Of a DNA stretch of 64,000 nucleotides, positions 9,880 to 20,345 are shown piece by piece. Below the pieces are notes generated by a model. The model had not been told where the DNA came from. It ran no database searches and worked only from the letters and a program-made list of their open reading frames with translations. Both the position numbers and the translations under genes were made by a program. This DNA comes from Doryteuthis pealeii (taxonomy: Eukaryota; Mollusca; Cephalopoda; Myopsida; Loliginidae). The DNA lies in contig CM042180.1 of assembly GCA_023376005.1 (NCBI GenBank), positions 43,668,422-43,732,421 on the forward strand, given 5' to 3'. Positions within the stretch are counted from its first letter, which is position 1; every line of letters starts with the position of its first letter.

Positions 9880-10232
9880 GAATGAATCCGACAGAAGAAA
9901 GATAAAATATAAGGAATGAAAGAACAAAACTCAGACAAAAATGTGTAGTATATTTCGCTGGGGTGTGGACCCTGCTTCATCAGGTTTTATTGAATTTTCA
10001 GGACCATATAAGTGTTTTATAGAAGGGGGAAGTAGGTAGGTGGGTAAGTGTCACCTATAACCAATCAAATCTTTCCCTAACCGCAAAGCTTACCTACCTA
10101 CTTCCCCCTTCTATAAAACACTTGTATGATCCGAATAATTCAATAAACGCTGAAGAAGCCGGGTTCCAACCCCAGCGAAATATACTACACATTTTTGTCT
10201 GAGTTTTGTTCTTTCATTCCTTATATTTCATC
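9880..10232. repeat. Fold-back element with long arms
   Basis: The left arm around 9885-10060 (GGAATGAAAGAACAAAACTC, ACTTCCCCC complement) pairs with 10085-10232. Each arm carries a half hammerhead-like core: CTGAAGA plus a GC-rich stem and CAGCGAAATATAC at 10150-10185, and CTGATGA on the opposite strand near 9975-9981. Microsatellites flank both ends. Confidence 0.75.
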
Positions 10233-10234
10233 CT

Positions 10235-10236
<2 letters not shown>

Positions 10237-10281
<45 letters not shown>
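10237..10281. repeat. (TA)n microsatellite
   Basis: About 45 bp of TA directly upstream of HH4. Confidence 0.95.
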
Positions 10282-10285
<4 letters not shown>

Positions 10286-10295
10286 GCGGCTTCCT

Positions 10296-10351
10296 GTCGA
10301 TAACTCTGCTGATGAGGCATAATAAGCCGAAATGTACATACAGAGATCGAC
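10296..10351 (+). ncRNA. Hammerhead-ribozyme-like motif HH4, the best fit in the window
   Basis: Core CTGATGA 10309-10315; stem II GGC/GCC (10316-10318, 10326-10328) with loop ATAATAA; GAA 10329-10331; stem III ATG-TA-CAT (10332-10339); cleavage base A10340 (AUA). Stem I is CTCTG (10304-10308) with CAGAG (10341-10345), then an AA bulge and a six-pair outer helix GTCGAT/ATCGAC. No core position is altered. HH1 has the same layout with compensating changes in stems I and II, which supports selection on structure. It shares its downstream sequence (CCTTACATTTGAACA) with HH1 and the palindrome at 63226-63510. Confidence 0.75.
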
Positions 10352-10439
10352 TTTTTCTCGATTGGTTTACGCCTTACATTTGAACAGATACGTGATTTTC
10401 GGCTTTGGTGGGTCGGTCTCACCCGCGGCGGAATCATAT

Positions 10440-10800
10440 GGGCAGGGTTGAAAATAAAATCTTGATCAAGAACAGCAAAGTCTTGTTGTTATTAATTAAA
10501 TGTTAAGATAATGATCAGCCCAACCTGAAAGAAGAATTAACAAAGAAAATCAACCCGCAAGGTCAGCCCAGAAGAGCATGCAAGTAAGACTATTCGGTTA
10601 AATCGTATTTAACGGACCCAAATTCCACTATTATATGTCATGCCGTCGAAAGAACAAAAAATACTAAAAATCAGGGAATTAACCGAATTTAATGAAATGT
10701 TCAGTGTTGATATATTAATGAATAAAAGATATAATACACAAGTTATCTTAAAATAATAAAATTTGAAGGCAATACAATGCGTAAAAAATAAAGACAAAAA
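10440..10800. other. AT-rich DNA, nothing recognised
   Basis: No repeats shared with the rest of the window and no coding signature. Confidence 0.45.
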
Positions 10801-10811
10801 GATGTTTATAT

Positions 10812-10850
10812 GTCTAATCGATTTCAAAGCGAAGCTTTATCATCAGAGAT
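10812..10850 (-). ncRNA. Hammerhead-like motif HH5 (weak stems I and III)
   Basis: Minus strand: TCT, core CTGATGA (10840-10846), extra T, stem II AAAGC/GCTTT with loop TTC, GAA (10823-10825), stem III ATCGAT (10817-10822), cleavage base U (10816), then AGA. Stem I has only three pairs. It shares the one-base insertion after the core with HH2, HH3 and HH6. Confidence 0.4.
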
Positions 10851-10869
10851 TTATTTCAGAAATGACGTG

Positions 10870-11290
10870 CTTATGTTTTTTTTTATTTGTGTGGTTATAA
10901 TTTCTCTTCTTATTTCCTTTTCCTCTACTTTTTTTTCCTCTCTTTCTTCTTCTCCTCCTTTATGAATGGGCGAATAACTGTAATTTCTTATTTCTCTCTT
11001 TCTTTTTTTTCTTTCTTAAAAGTTTGTTGAGAACAAGGCTGACATCCGGTAAGATGTTGCAATGTGTAGCAACCGTGTGAGCATGTCATAATTTCAAAAA
11101 CAAAAATGAACAAATAAAAACCGTTAATAGAAAATTTTTTTACATACTTAGCTTTTGTTTCGCTTTCACCTTTCATTTCTTATTCTTTCTCCCTCTCTTT
11201 CTTTTTTTTTTGTGTTATTTCTCTTCTTTTTCTTTTTTTTTTTTTTTTTAGTTTTTTCTGGTCATTCATTTATTTGTTTATCTTTTTTTG
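10870..11290. repeat. Pyrimidine-rich low-complexity DNA
   Basis: Repeated CTTTCTTTTTTT-type sequence over two blocks (10870-11030, 11160-11290). Confidence 0.7.
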
Positions 11291-11291
11291 T

Positions 11292-11390
11292 GTTTGTTTT
11301 GTTTTACCGCATATCAACCTCAGTGGGTCATTTAATGCCGATAAAGTTTTGAAATAAATCAATTCTTAATGGATAATACAATTTTGTTTA
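11292..11390 (-). repeat. Element X 3' end fragment
   Basis: TTTGTTTTGTTTTACCGCAT, then CAACCTCAGTGGGTCATTTA and TTAATGGATAATACAATTT, match the last 100 bp of element X on the minus strand. Confidence 0.85.
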
Positions 11391-11399
11391 TATCATGTC

Positions 11400-12190
11400 A
11401 TTTAACCTTGAACCACGTAATACAGATTCTCAAAGATACGTGATTCAAAATTAACTGACTTGAAAAAATGTATCGGTTCTGAACAAAATTCTAATTATCT
11501 TTTTGGTACAAATATGTTCAATATATGCAGAATAATGATAGAAAAATATTGTGTCGTAGATGCAGTGCCACATCGGGATATTGATCTATCTATGAAAAGA
11601 TCAGAAATCATCAATAACTTAAAATTGGTAGTCTTTTTAGATTCCTTGGGCTAGAATATTCTTAACCAATTTTAAAGAGTAGGGAGGCTCTAGAACTCAT
11701 TTAACAGACAAAAATAGATTACAAAACGTCGCCAATTTACGCTCGCTCATATTTGGAGAGCTAGAAATCTACATAACTCCGCCAACTTTTGGAATTGGAA
11801 CCTCAAATTTTGGGGATTGTCTAGCCTTATTATAATCCTCACTTGGACAAAATTTCAGTAAAAATGAAATATTTGGGTGGCATGGCCTGGATGATTTGAC
11901 ATGGAATTACCCATAGAGATTTACCGACAATGTCATTTCTTATAATCGAAACTGCTGCGTAACTGCTGCGTAACGGATGGCAACTGTGAATTACTCAATT
12001 ATCGATCTGAAAACCAATCATACCGAGAATGATGTGCAAAGCTATAATCACCCACCTCCTAAAGAGATATGATAGACAAAGTGTAAGAATATCAAATTGC
12101 TTAGGAATATTCCATTTCAATTAATTATTGGACAGGACGACAGAAATCGATGATTGATAGATTGATTGATTTATCGTTTGATTGATTGTG
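11400..12190. other. Apparently low-copy DNA, no gene recognised
   Basis: Not matched elsewhere in the window. The 64-codon frame at 11460-11654 has mixed composition (unlike the microsatellite frames) but no recognisable motif. It could be an exon or chance. Confidence 0.4.
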
Positions 12191-12192
12191 TT

Positions 12193-12460
12193 GAGAATTT
12201 TCAGTATATAAGGTGTGTGATGGATCCCCGCTCCTACTTATAGACTAGGCCATAATCATGTGGCCTATCTCTTGGCCAATCACTGGCAGTACTCTGAGGT
12301 TGGTACAATACTTAATTTTGTGTTTTGTGTAGAGAATTTTCAGTATATAAGGTGTGTGATGGATCCCCGCTCCTACTCATAGTCTAGGCCATAATCATAT
12401 GACCTATCTCTTGGCCAATCACTAGCAGTATTCCGAGGTTGATACAATACTTAAACCAAC
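12193..12460. repeat. 139 bp tandem duplication
   Basis: GAGAATTTTCAGTATATAAG at 12193 repeats at 12332, and the copies match with few differences to GGTACAATACTTAA. Two units only. The gap between copies is a short T/G-rich stretch. Confidence 0.9.
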
Positions 12461-12860
12461 CCTACTGGACATAATTACTTCTGACCTTCGTGGACGACTG
12501 ACATAGGATTAAATCACTGGACTTTTACCAATACGCGGGATAGGACTTATACGCTTACCAAAGGATCCCATAACACAGGACTTTCTTTAAGCACTTTTCA
12601 ACTGGCCAACGATGGCATTTAAAAACTTTACAGATTGTCCGAGTTAACGAGGACCGGTATAAAACCAAGAACCTTGCGAATCCTTGGTCAATGATCTATC
12701 AACTGATCTAAAACAGAAATAAATAAAATTCATTCTGATCAAGCTCCTGAGACCAAACATTGAAAGCCTTGAATTATTAGTATTAGATAGAAATTCTTGA
12801 AACCACACATCTATGTACAAATAAACGATTATTCTTAAATAAGAAATAGTTACCGTATTT

Positions 12861-13175
12861 GACGGCATATAGGACGCACGTTTTTCCAAAATTTTGGCTC
12901 AAATAATTGCCCTGCGTCTTATACATCATAGGTGAAGTTTGAGACCTCCCGTAGACCTAGGCTAATCTTCTCTATGATGCTCACTAACCCAACTTACACT
13001 CAGTACTTTTACCTACCCTAAACTCCATGCATCCTTATTTTATTGCTGGTATTGTTAGAATCAAGGTTAACAGGAACGTATGGTGGCGAAGAAAAACAAA
13101 CACAGGTTTGGAATTTTAAAAACTTTTTTTCCTGGATCTGACCTGCGGAAATGGGGGTGCGTCTTATATGCCGTC
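12861..13175. mobile_element. MITE with 19 bp terminal inverted repeats
   Basis: GACGGCATATAGGACGCAC (12861-12879) and GTGCGTCTTATATGCCGTC (13157-13175) are inverted repeats with one difference. The 315 bp interior has no coding potential. Short ends of this kind mark non-autonomous DNA transposons; the superfamily is not determined. Confidence 0.7.
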
Positions 13176-13335
13176 AATAAGATATTAGTATTAGATAAGG
13201 GTATTTGAAATAATACAAATTTGAGCAAATTATTTCCATTAGATAGGAATACTGGATATCATATAACTGTATGTAAATTTATTTGTATTAAAAATAGTTA
13301 CTTGAAGCTATTATATATATATATATATATTGGCA

Positions 13336-13838
13336 TTTCAGTCTCGGAAGACTATACTAAAGTTTTTGCGCCCCTGAAGTTACAGTGTCCACCTGTAACT
13401 GTAAAGTCTGATGTTTGAAAAACATTCTTGATGTCGGATGTGAAAGCTGTCCCTGATGATGTTGATGTTCCGATGCTTTGTTGCTGCTGCTTTCTTCTGG
13501 GCCTCTTAGCTTCATGGTGCTGCGTCAGGCTGACTTCTGATATGAACAGTCCTCTACGGAGATTCTGCGGCCACTGAGGGCGGTTCTGAGCCAGATTTTC
13601 CCAGCTGGAAGGGGCAATGCCAAAGCACCTGAGATCATTCTTGCAGACATCCTTGAATCGCAGCTGGGGACGACCTATCTGTCTTTTACCAGACGTTAGC
13701 TCTGCATAAAGAATGTATTTCGGGATTCATCCATCATCTATCCGACGTACATGGCCCAGCCATCGGAGATGACGTTGTCCCAGTAGAGAACACAAGCTGG
13801 GGAGTTGAACTCTCCCTAGAACTGCTGTGTTAGTGATC
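13336..13838 (-). pseudogene. 5'-truncated LINE-B copy with C-terminal zinc finger
   Basis: The reverse strand carries the same coding block as 28597-29364: the LGHV-RR-M motif, LTSGKRQIGRPQLRFKD-type sequence, and RPRRKQ. The 3' end reads GTCTTCCGAGACTGAAATGC before (TA)n, as in the copy at 29380. Frameshifts and a lost zinc-finger segment make it non-functional. Confidence 0.8.
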
Positions 13839-13843
13839 CTATA

Positions 13844-13887
<44 letters not shown>

Positions 13888-13888
13888 A

Positions 13889-14163
13889 ACCCCTCCGCAC
13901 GAGCCGGATACGACACAAGGTCAATTTCTTAAGCGGAATTTAACAGGTTTTAATTCAGAGTTTTCCTTCTCCTAGACCGGTTGCCTAACCAAGGTTAAAG
14001 AGCCCAGTCTGCCCTACTATTTGCCCATAAGTGGAGGGAGAGTAGGATTCATACCTTTCCAAGGGTATTAGAGCTAAGTGAAATGCAATTACCACGTCCA
14101 GGATTTGAACTCTGGACGACAAGACCATTTCCCATGATTTTAACCATTACATTTCATGCTTCC
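13889..14163 (-). repeat. SINE family B, near full length
   Basis: Reverse strand head ATGTAATGGTTAAAATCATG (A-box region) and CAGAGTTCAAATCCTGG (B box), then the body with AAGGTATGAATCC and CTGGGCTCTTTAACCTTGG, ending at GGGGTTGGTAAA plus (TA)n at 13845-13880. About 275 bp. A tRNA-derived pol III SINE; the source tRNA is not assigned. Confidence 0.85.
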
Positions 14164-14189
14164 TATATATATATGTATACAGAGATAGA

Positions 14190-14525
14190 AAGAGGAAGAG
14201 AGAGTGTGTGTATGTGTATGTGTGTGTGAGAGAGAGAGAGTACTGCACATTCTGTTCCACATACTTGGACAAAAGTTCACTTTGGTAGATAGTATGTGTG
14301 TTTGTTTGTGAAAGAGAGATAGACAGAGACAGAGAGAAAGATAGAGAGGGAGAGTGTATGTATGTGTATGTGTGTGTGTGTAGAGAGAGTGAGAGAGAAA
14401 AAGAGTGTGACCGAGAGATTATGTTTGAGAGAGAGAGAGAGAGAAAAGGGAGAGAGAGAGAGAGAGAGAGAGTGAGAGAGAGAGTGAGAGAGTGAGTGAG
14501 TGTGTGTGTGTGTGTGTGTGTGTGT
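14190..14525. repeat. (GA)n/(GT)n compound microsatellite
   Basis: Alternating GA and GT tracts; the frame at 14298-14495 is a translation artefact. Confidence 0.9.
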
Positions 14526-14883
14526 ACATGTTGAAAGGAGAGATCACTACAAATTATCTCTAGAAATTAAAAAAGAAAATGAATGGAATTTAGGTGTTGG
14601 CTTTGATGAAACATTTACAGCTGACAATCATATTTTATTTATTGTATCGAGGGCAGATCGAATGATATGTTGAATAGTAAGAAATATTATTTCAAGGGAG
14701 GAAAATATCTTAAAATATAATTAAAACTAATAAGACTTCATATAGAATATTGTACTTTGGCTTGGGTTCTAGTGTCTAGACAAGGAATTGGAGTGTAATT
14801 GTAAGATTCGAGGACATTCATTCAAAGAAGAGTGATAAAACCAATAAAATAAATAAAAAATGCAGTTAGTATTATTATATATA

Positions 14884-15551
14884 CTAGCAAATATATGCAC
14901 CCTCCGGGTGCAAGTATTTAAGTTTTAATGAAATAAAATATTGTATTAAGTTTTATGAAATAAAAGAAAGGCTAATGAAACTAAATAAGAATACAGATAA
15001 AAAGATTTGAAACAGAGGGAGTATAATAAAAGATTTGAAACAGAGGGAGTATAATAAAAAATGGAACAACTGAAACTTACTCTTCCATCACTCTCGTCTT
15101 TCATTGTTATTTTTTCTTATTTAAGTATTTAGTTAAAAGAGGAAGTAAAGAATAAAATGACAGTTATTTTATCTTGTTAATGGATTTCATTTAAGATTCA
15201 TTGAAGAGATGTTTGCTTATATTCATTAAAATAAAACCAAACAGTTAGAAATCAATAATACTAAGCACATATTTATTAAATTCGATTTTTTAATATTAAT
15301 ATGCAAATTAGCCTTCCCGTTCACACTGTAAACCGCTATTTTGTTGTATATATAAATGTAATTGCATGTTGTCAGTATGTAGACATAGTTAACAGTATTA
15401 ATAATGTAAGACAATTTTATTAATAATTGAGGTTTAGATAAAGAATAAAATCATGGAGAATGTGATGTCAATAACTAAGAGAATTGTGACTTGTGTAGGA
15501 ATATAGTTTCGGTTACAGACTGAAAAACACACAATCTCCATTATAATAAGA
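14884..15551 (-). mobile_element. Non-autonomous Helitron H1 (668 bp)
   Basis: On the minus strand the element begins TCTTATTATAATGGAGATTG and ends with a GCACCC/GGGTGC hairpin 9 bp before CTAG. It sits between A and T. These are the Helitron hallmarks: 5' TC, 3' hairpin then CTRR, insertion between A and T, no target duplication. It has no Rep/helicase frame. It is homologous to H2 (59889-60528) and H3 (61836-62246). Confidence 0.75.
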
Positions 15552-15594
15552 TATTATTCTTTGCAAATTGGGGACTGCTATATTCGTCTAGCGA

Positions 15595-15810
15595 AAATCC
15601 TTCCAAGCCGTAGTTGTATCAGTGTTACTATACGGCTGCACTACCTGAACTCTAACGAAGCGCCTGGATAATAAGCTAGATGGGACTTGCACGAAAATGC
15701 TGCGTGCAATATTTAACAAGACGTGGAAACAATACCACTGATATGCCGTAAAAAACAAACAAAACAAAACAAAACAAACCAAACAAAACAAACAAACCAA
15801 ACAAAACAAA
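15595..15810 (+). pseudogene. LINE-D 3' end: reverse-transcriptase tail plus (A/C) tail
   Basis: From about 15618 the frame reads VSVLLYGCTT, a stop, TLTKRLDNKLDGTCTKMLRA and IFNKTW. This is the conserved region after the reverse-transcriptase domain in several animal LINE groups. The 3' end reads TGATATGCCGTAAAA and then a long CAAAACAAAC tail (15760-15810). The same 15 bp end and tail type occur on element X, so this LINE family is the likely donor of machinery for element X. Confidence 0.75.
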
Positions 15811-15836
15811 CCTGCATTTTGGGGATGTTTGGCTTG

Positions 15837-15888
15837 GAAAAATTCTTGGACTAAATCTTACTCTAGTAAGATTTAATCCAAGAATTTT
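15837..15888. repeat. Short hairpin, 24 bp stem
   Basis: AAAAATTCTTGG and its partner CCAAGAATTTTT enclose a stem with one mismatch and a four-base TCTA loop. It could be a tiny MITE remnant. The stem is too perfect and the loop too small for a typical microRNA precursor. Confidence 0.6.
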
Positions 15889-15889
15889 T

Positions 15890-16683
15890 ATTGTATATGG
15901 AATTGAATGAATTAAAATAATTATGTTTTCTTAACTAATTAGTTTTACAATTATATGAGTTAAATTTTGAATTATGTAAACAAAAGAGAATCGAATGAAA
16001 ATTAGTTTGGAAATATTTTAGCAACAATAGAAACAATTGTTTAAATTCCAATGACAATATCTACGTCATCAGAATACCACAGGTAACAAAATCATCCGAT
16101 ATTTACGTCAATACAAAATCAGTTGATATTTGATGAATATTTTAACTTAATGATCATGTAGACAATTACAAAACAATTATAAAAAGGCCCATTTAGCTGA
16201 AAAGCGACAGTTGGGGCGGATGCTTCTAAGTCGACAGAGTTGGAGCGGAAGGCTCTCCCCAACTCAACACAATGGGGAGAGGTCACTGTCCGAAGACACA
16301 AAATGATACATCAGGTCTGTCTCTTATTTCCTTTAATATTTTCTCTCTCTCCTTCTCAATACGACACAAGTTTCAATCACATTGTTTTATGAAAACTGCT
16401 ACAATGTTGACACATCCAAACGAACAAGTATAAACAATACATACGCGCTTGTCACACACAACTATGTACAGACACATAAAGTCGGCAACATCGCTAAAAG
16501 AACAATTGAATATACCAATTGTAAATTAATGTATATAAAGTTTGTTTATTGTATCAATTATGTCTTCTTTTTTTGTTTTCTACGGAAACTACATTTAAAT
16601 TGTGGGGAACCAAAACTCGGATATTCTTCAACCTCTCAAACACCGAGCAAATCTGGTCCCCACAATAGATAGTATGTCTTTGA
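15890..16683. other. AT-rich DNA, no gene recognised
   Basis: Not matched elsewhere in the window. A 96-codon frame at 16382-16672 has no known motif. Confidence 0.4.
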
Positions 16684-16722
16684 GAGATAGATAGATAGAT
16701 AGATAGATAGAAAGAAAGAGAG

Positions 16723-16759
<37 letters not shown>

Positions 16760-17181
16760 GTGTAGACTGAGGGGTATAAATGGGTGAAGAGAGAGAAGAG
16801 AGAGTTTGTGTGTGTGTGGTGCGTGTGTGCGTTGGTAGAGAGTAAGAGTGTTTTTGAGTGTGTGTGTGTGTGTGTGTGGTAGAGAGTAAGAGTGTTGTGA
16901 GAGAGGTGTGTGGTGTGTGTGTGTCAGATGGAGCGACCATTGCAAATTCTCTTTCCATATGCTTGGACGAAGCTCACTCTTGACGACAACTGTTGGCAGA
17001 TTTCTCATTCTCTCCCCCTCTCTCTCTCTCTCTCTCTCTCTTCTGCATCTCTTCTTCCTCTCCCTCTCTCACATACCGTCACTCTCTCTCTCTGTCCCCT
17101 CTCTCTCACGCACACTCTCTCACAACTTTCTATCTCATTCTTTCCCTCCTGCTCTCTCATTATTTCATTCTTTCTCTCTCT

Positions 17182-17225
<44 letters not shown>

Positions 17226-17330
17226 ACACCTCTCTCCCATCTCTCTCTTTCTCACTCTCATTTTCTCTCTCTGTGTCTGTGTCTGTCTCTGTCTCTGTCT
17301 CTCTTACTCTCCACGTTGAAATATATTTAT
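16684..17330. repeat. (GATA)n, (GA)n, (GT)n and (CT)n microsatellite block
   Basis: GA-rich from 16684 to 16920, a short unique stretch (16921-17010), then CT-rich to 17315. GA on one side and CT on the other make the block roughly self-complementary. Confidence 0.9.
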
Positions 17331-17509
17331 GGTTCCTTTATTCTGTCGTCTGTCAGCTTTAATTAGCCGACTAGTTTCCACGTGCCGGACACACGTGTGG
17401 ACATCACTACAAAAAACAAACAAAAAAGGGGGGGGGAGAAGAAAAAAACCCGAAAAGTATAAGAGAGAAAGAATTTCCTGTCTCATCGTTTTTTCTTCTT
17501 GTAACAGTT

Positions 17510-18190
17510 AAAAGAAAAAGAAGAAAAAAAAGATACAAATGAAACAGAAAAAAGAAAAATTAGGAAAACAGAAAAAATAAAAAGAAGAAAAAAGAGGTAA
17601 AAAAAGGAAAAAAAAAAACAGAAGTAGAAAAAGAAGGAAAGAAAAAAAAGGATAAAGAAAAAGAAGAAAAAAGAAATAAAGAGGAAAAAAAGAAAAGAAG
17701 AAAAAAGAAGCAAGAAGAAAAAAAAGAGGAAAGAAGAAAAAAGGATAAATAAAAAAAGAAAAAGAAAAAGCAAAAAGAAGAAAAAGAAGAACGAGAAAAA
17801 AAGAAGAAAAGAAGAAAAAAAGGTATAAATAGAATGAAGAAAAAAAGAATAAGAAGAAAAAAGAAGAACGAAGAAAAAAAGAAGAAAAGAAGAAAAAAGA
17901 TAAATAAAAAAAAAAGAAAAGAAAGAAGCAAAAAGAAGAAAAAAGAAGAACGAAGAAAAAAGAAGAAAGAAGAAAAAAAGGATAAATAGAAATGAAGGAA
18001 AAAGAAAGAACAAAGAAAAAAGAAAAAGAAAAAAAGGAAAAAGAAAGGAAAAAGAAAAAATGAAAAAAAAGAAAAAAAAAGAAAAAGAAAAAGAAGGAAA
18101 CTAAAGAAAGAAAAAAAAGAAAAAAGAAGAAAAAAAAGAAAAAAGAAGAAAAAGAAAAACCAAAGAAAAAAAAACGAAAAAAAAAAAAGA
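17510..18190. repeat. 680 bp purine-only tract (GAAAAA-type)
   Basis: Almost entirely A and G on this strand with rare C/T. The long frames on the minus strand (poly-Phe/Leu/Ser) are artefacts. Confidence 0.9.
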
Positions 18191-18489
18191 AGAATTATAG
18201 GGAACAGATTTCTTTCTATTTTTTATTTTTTTTTCGTTTCACTCATTCTCTTCGAAAATCGGAATTCATGAAGGAATTGCTGATTAGAAATTCATAAAAG
18301 AAAATATTTCCTTCTTGGCCATTTCCAAACCAGGGGAACCTGTTCTATTATTTGATTTTAATCATTTAAAATATTTAAATAATAATACTTTCCCTTTCCA
18401 ATATGAGTCCTCCTTTATAACCATTACTCCCAGGTCCACTGACACGGATTGTTAGCACCTGTTAGGGTCCCATCTTCTTATTTTTTCTT

Positions 18490-18870
18490 CTTTTTGTTTT
18501 ACGGCATATCAACCTCAGTGGGTTATTTAATGCCGATAAAGTTTTGAAATAAATCAATTCTTAATGCACAATTTTGTTTACAAACCAGGATTTTCTATTT
18601 AACCCATAGATGGACCCTAACAGGTACTACCACTCCGGGTCAGAGTGGACCAGGGAGCAATGGTGATGAAGGGGTGCTCCACATTCCCCAAACCTCCAAA
18701 ACTGGAACCTCGCCCATCAGATAGAGTTTAACGTCATTCCAGGACATGTAGACCCGCAGCCACCGCCTTCTAGCACCCATATGATAAAAAGGGGTTGGGG
18801 CTGCCATAAGGGCAATAGGTTGGGAAAATCATATAGGTGCTAGGGCTTGACGTGACCAGCCAATTGATCG
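18490..18870 (-). repeat. Element X fragment inside the duplicated segment
   Basis: TTTTACGGCATATCAACCTC to GACGTGACCAGCCAATTGAT. This is the 3' two-thirds of the element on the minus strand. A piece of its CACCTGTTAGGGTCCCATC sequence also lies just before it in the opposite sense (18420-18475). Confidence 0.9.
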
Positions 18871-19039
18871 AAACAAAACAAAAAAACAACACTGAGGTGG
18901 TCACTACTAGAATAGCTCAGTCCTAATTAGTGATCATCCTCCACACATTACTACAACGACCAATATTAATTTTTTTATTGTTTTTTGTTTTGTTTTATGG
19001 GAAATTGTTTAATTTGAGTAATGTGCGAAAATAAACCAT

Positions 19040-19153
19040 TGTCTTCTTCTTCTTCTTCTCTTCTTCTTCTTCTTCTTTCTTCTTCTTCTTCTTCCCATCT
19101 GTATCTTCTTTTTCTTCTTCTTGCTAGGATCTTCTTCTTCATCATCGTCTTCT

Positions 19154-19186
<33 letters not shown>

Positions 19187-19700
19187 TTTCTTCTTCTTTC
19201 TTCTTCTTCTTCTTTCTTCTTCTTCTTCTTCTTGGCTAGGATTTCTCTTCATCATCGTCTTCTTCTTTGTCTTCTTTCTTTCTTCTTCTTCTACTCTTCT
19301 TTTCTTCTTCTTCTTCTTCTTTTCTTCTTCTTTCTTCTTCTTCCTTCTTCTTCTTTCTTTCTTTCTTTCTTCTTTCTTTATTTTCTTTCTTTCTTTTTTT
19401 TCATCATCTTCTTCTTCATTCATCATCTTCTTCTTTCTTTCTTTCCTTTCTTCCTTCTTATTCTTCTTATCTTCTCTTCTTCTCTTCTTCACTTTCCTCT
19501 TCTTCTTCATCATCTTTTTCTTTTTCTTTCCATTCTTCTTCTTCTTCTTCTTTCTTCTTCTTATTATTATTAATTATTATATTATATTATTATTATATTA
19601 TTATAACTATTATCATTATTATTATTATTATTATTAATTATTATTATTATTATTATTATTGTTCGTCGTTTCCTTCTTCTTCCTTCTTCTTTTCTTCTTT
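19040..19700. repeat. (TTC)n/(TTTC)n array with (TTA)n end
   Basis: Polypyrimidine array; 19565-19660 is TTA-rich. All long frames through it are poly-Ser/Phe/Leu or poly-Lys/Glu artefacts. Confidence 0.95.
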
Positions 19701-20345
19701 TGGAAAATTCCCTGAGGATCGAAATCGCTATTATATTCGTAAAAGATCTGCGGGACTAACTTTCAAACCAATTCCACCACGACAGGACGACCAATTTTGT
19801 CATGAAGTATCTAAGTCATTTTTTTTTTACTTTTAATGTTGTTTGCGCGTCTGTCCACGCGAGTGCGCGTGGCTGTGTAACAATATGTGTATGTTGTATA
19901 TATTATATATATGTGTGTTGAGTGTGTGTGTGTGTTTAATTCACGAGTTTCTCGTTGTATATCCCTGAGCGTGAAGCACTTGATACTGATAAAAAAAAGA
20001 GACATTGAAAAAAATAGCTCCCACGAGAATCTGTTATTCGACAATAATTCTTTTTCTTTTTGTAGACGTTTGAAAATAAATACAACAATTTATTTTTATT
20101 CTCACATTTTATTCCAATCTTATTCTTGTTATTGTCGCTGTTTACCAAGTTTACTTAATACAGTTACTTATAGTACCTACTGTTTTTTAGTGTTTATCTA
20201 ACTCTATCTTCATTACCGTACGCTTAGATTAATTTTTTTTATTAAATTATAACTTTTTAGGACTCTATATCTTATTACTGATGCTTTTTTAAACTCCTTC
20301 AAAGTTATTACGAAGGCCTTATTACGAGATTTTACGTAATATAAT

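Larger units (their letters stand above)
18195..20345. repeat. 2.1 kb duplicated segment, left copy
   Basis: Matches 21438-23530 in order and orientation: AACAGATTTCTTTCTATTT start, element X fragment, TTC array, GAAAATTCCCTGAGGATCGA, and the ACTTGATACTGAT end. The copies differ mostly in microsatellite length and small indels. Confidence 0.9.

Noticed and set aside
15837..15888. microRNA precursor
   Set aside because: Stem is nearly perfect, loop only four bases, total length short; no sign of a mature/star arrangement.
17483..18013. 176-codon Phe/Ser/Leu-rich frame resembling a membrane protein
   Set aside because: Arises from a purine-only tract; apparent hydrophobicity is due to TTC/TTT codons.
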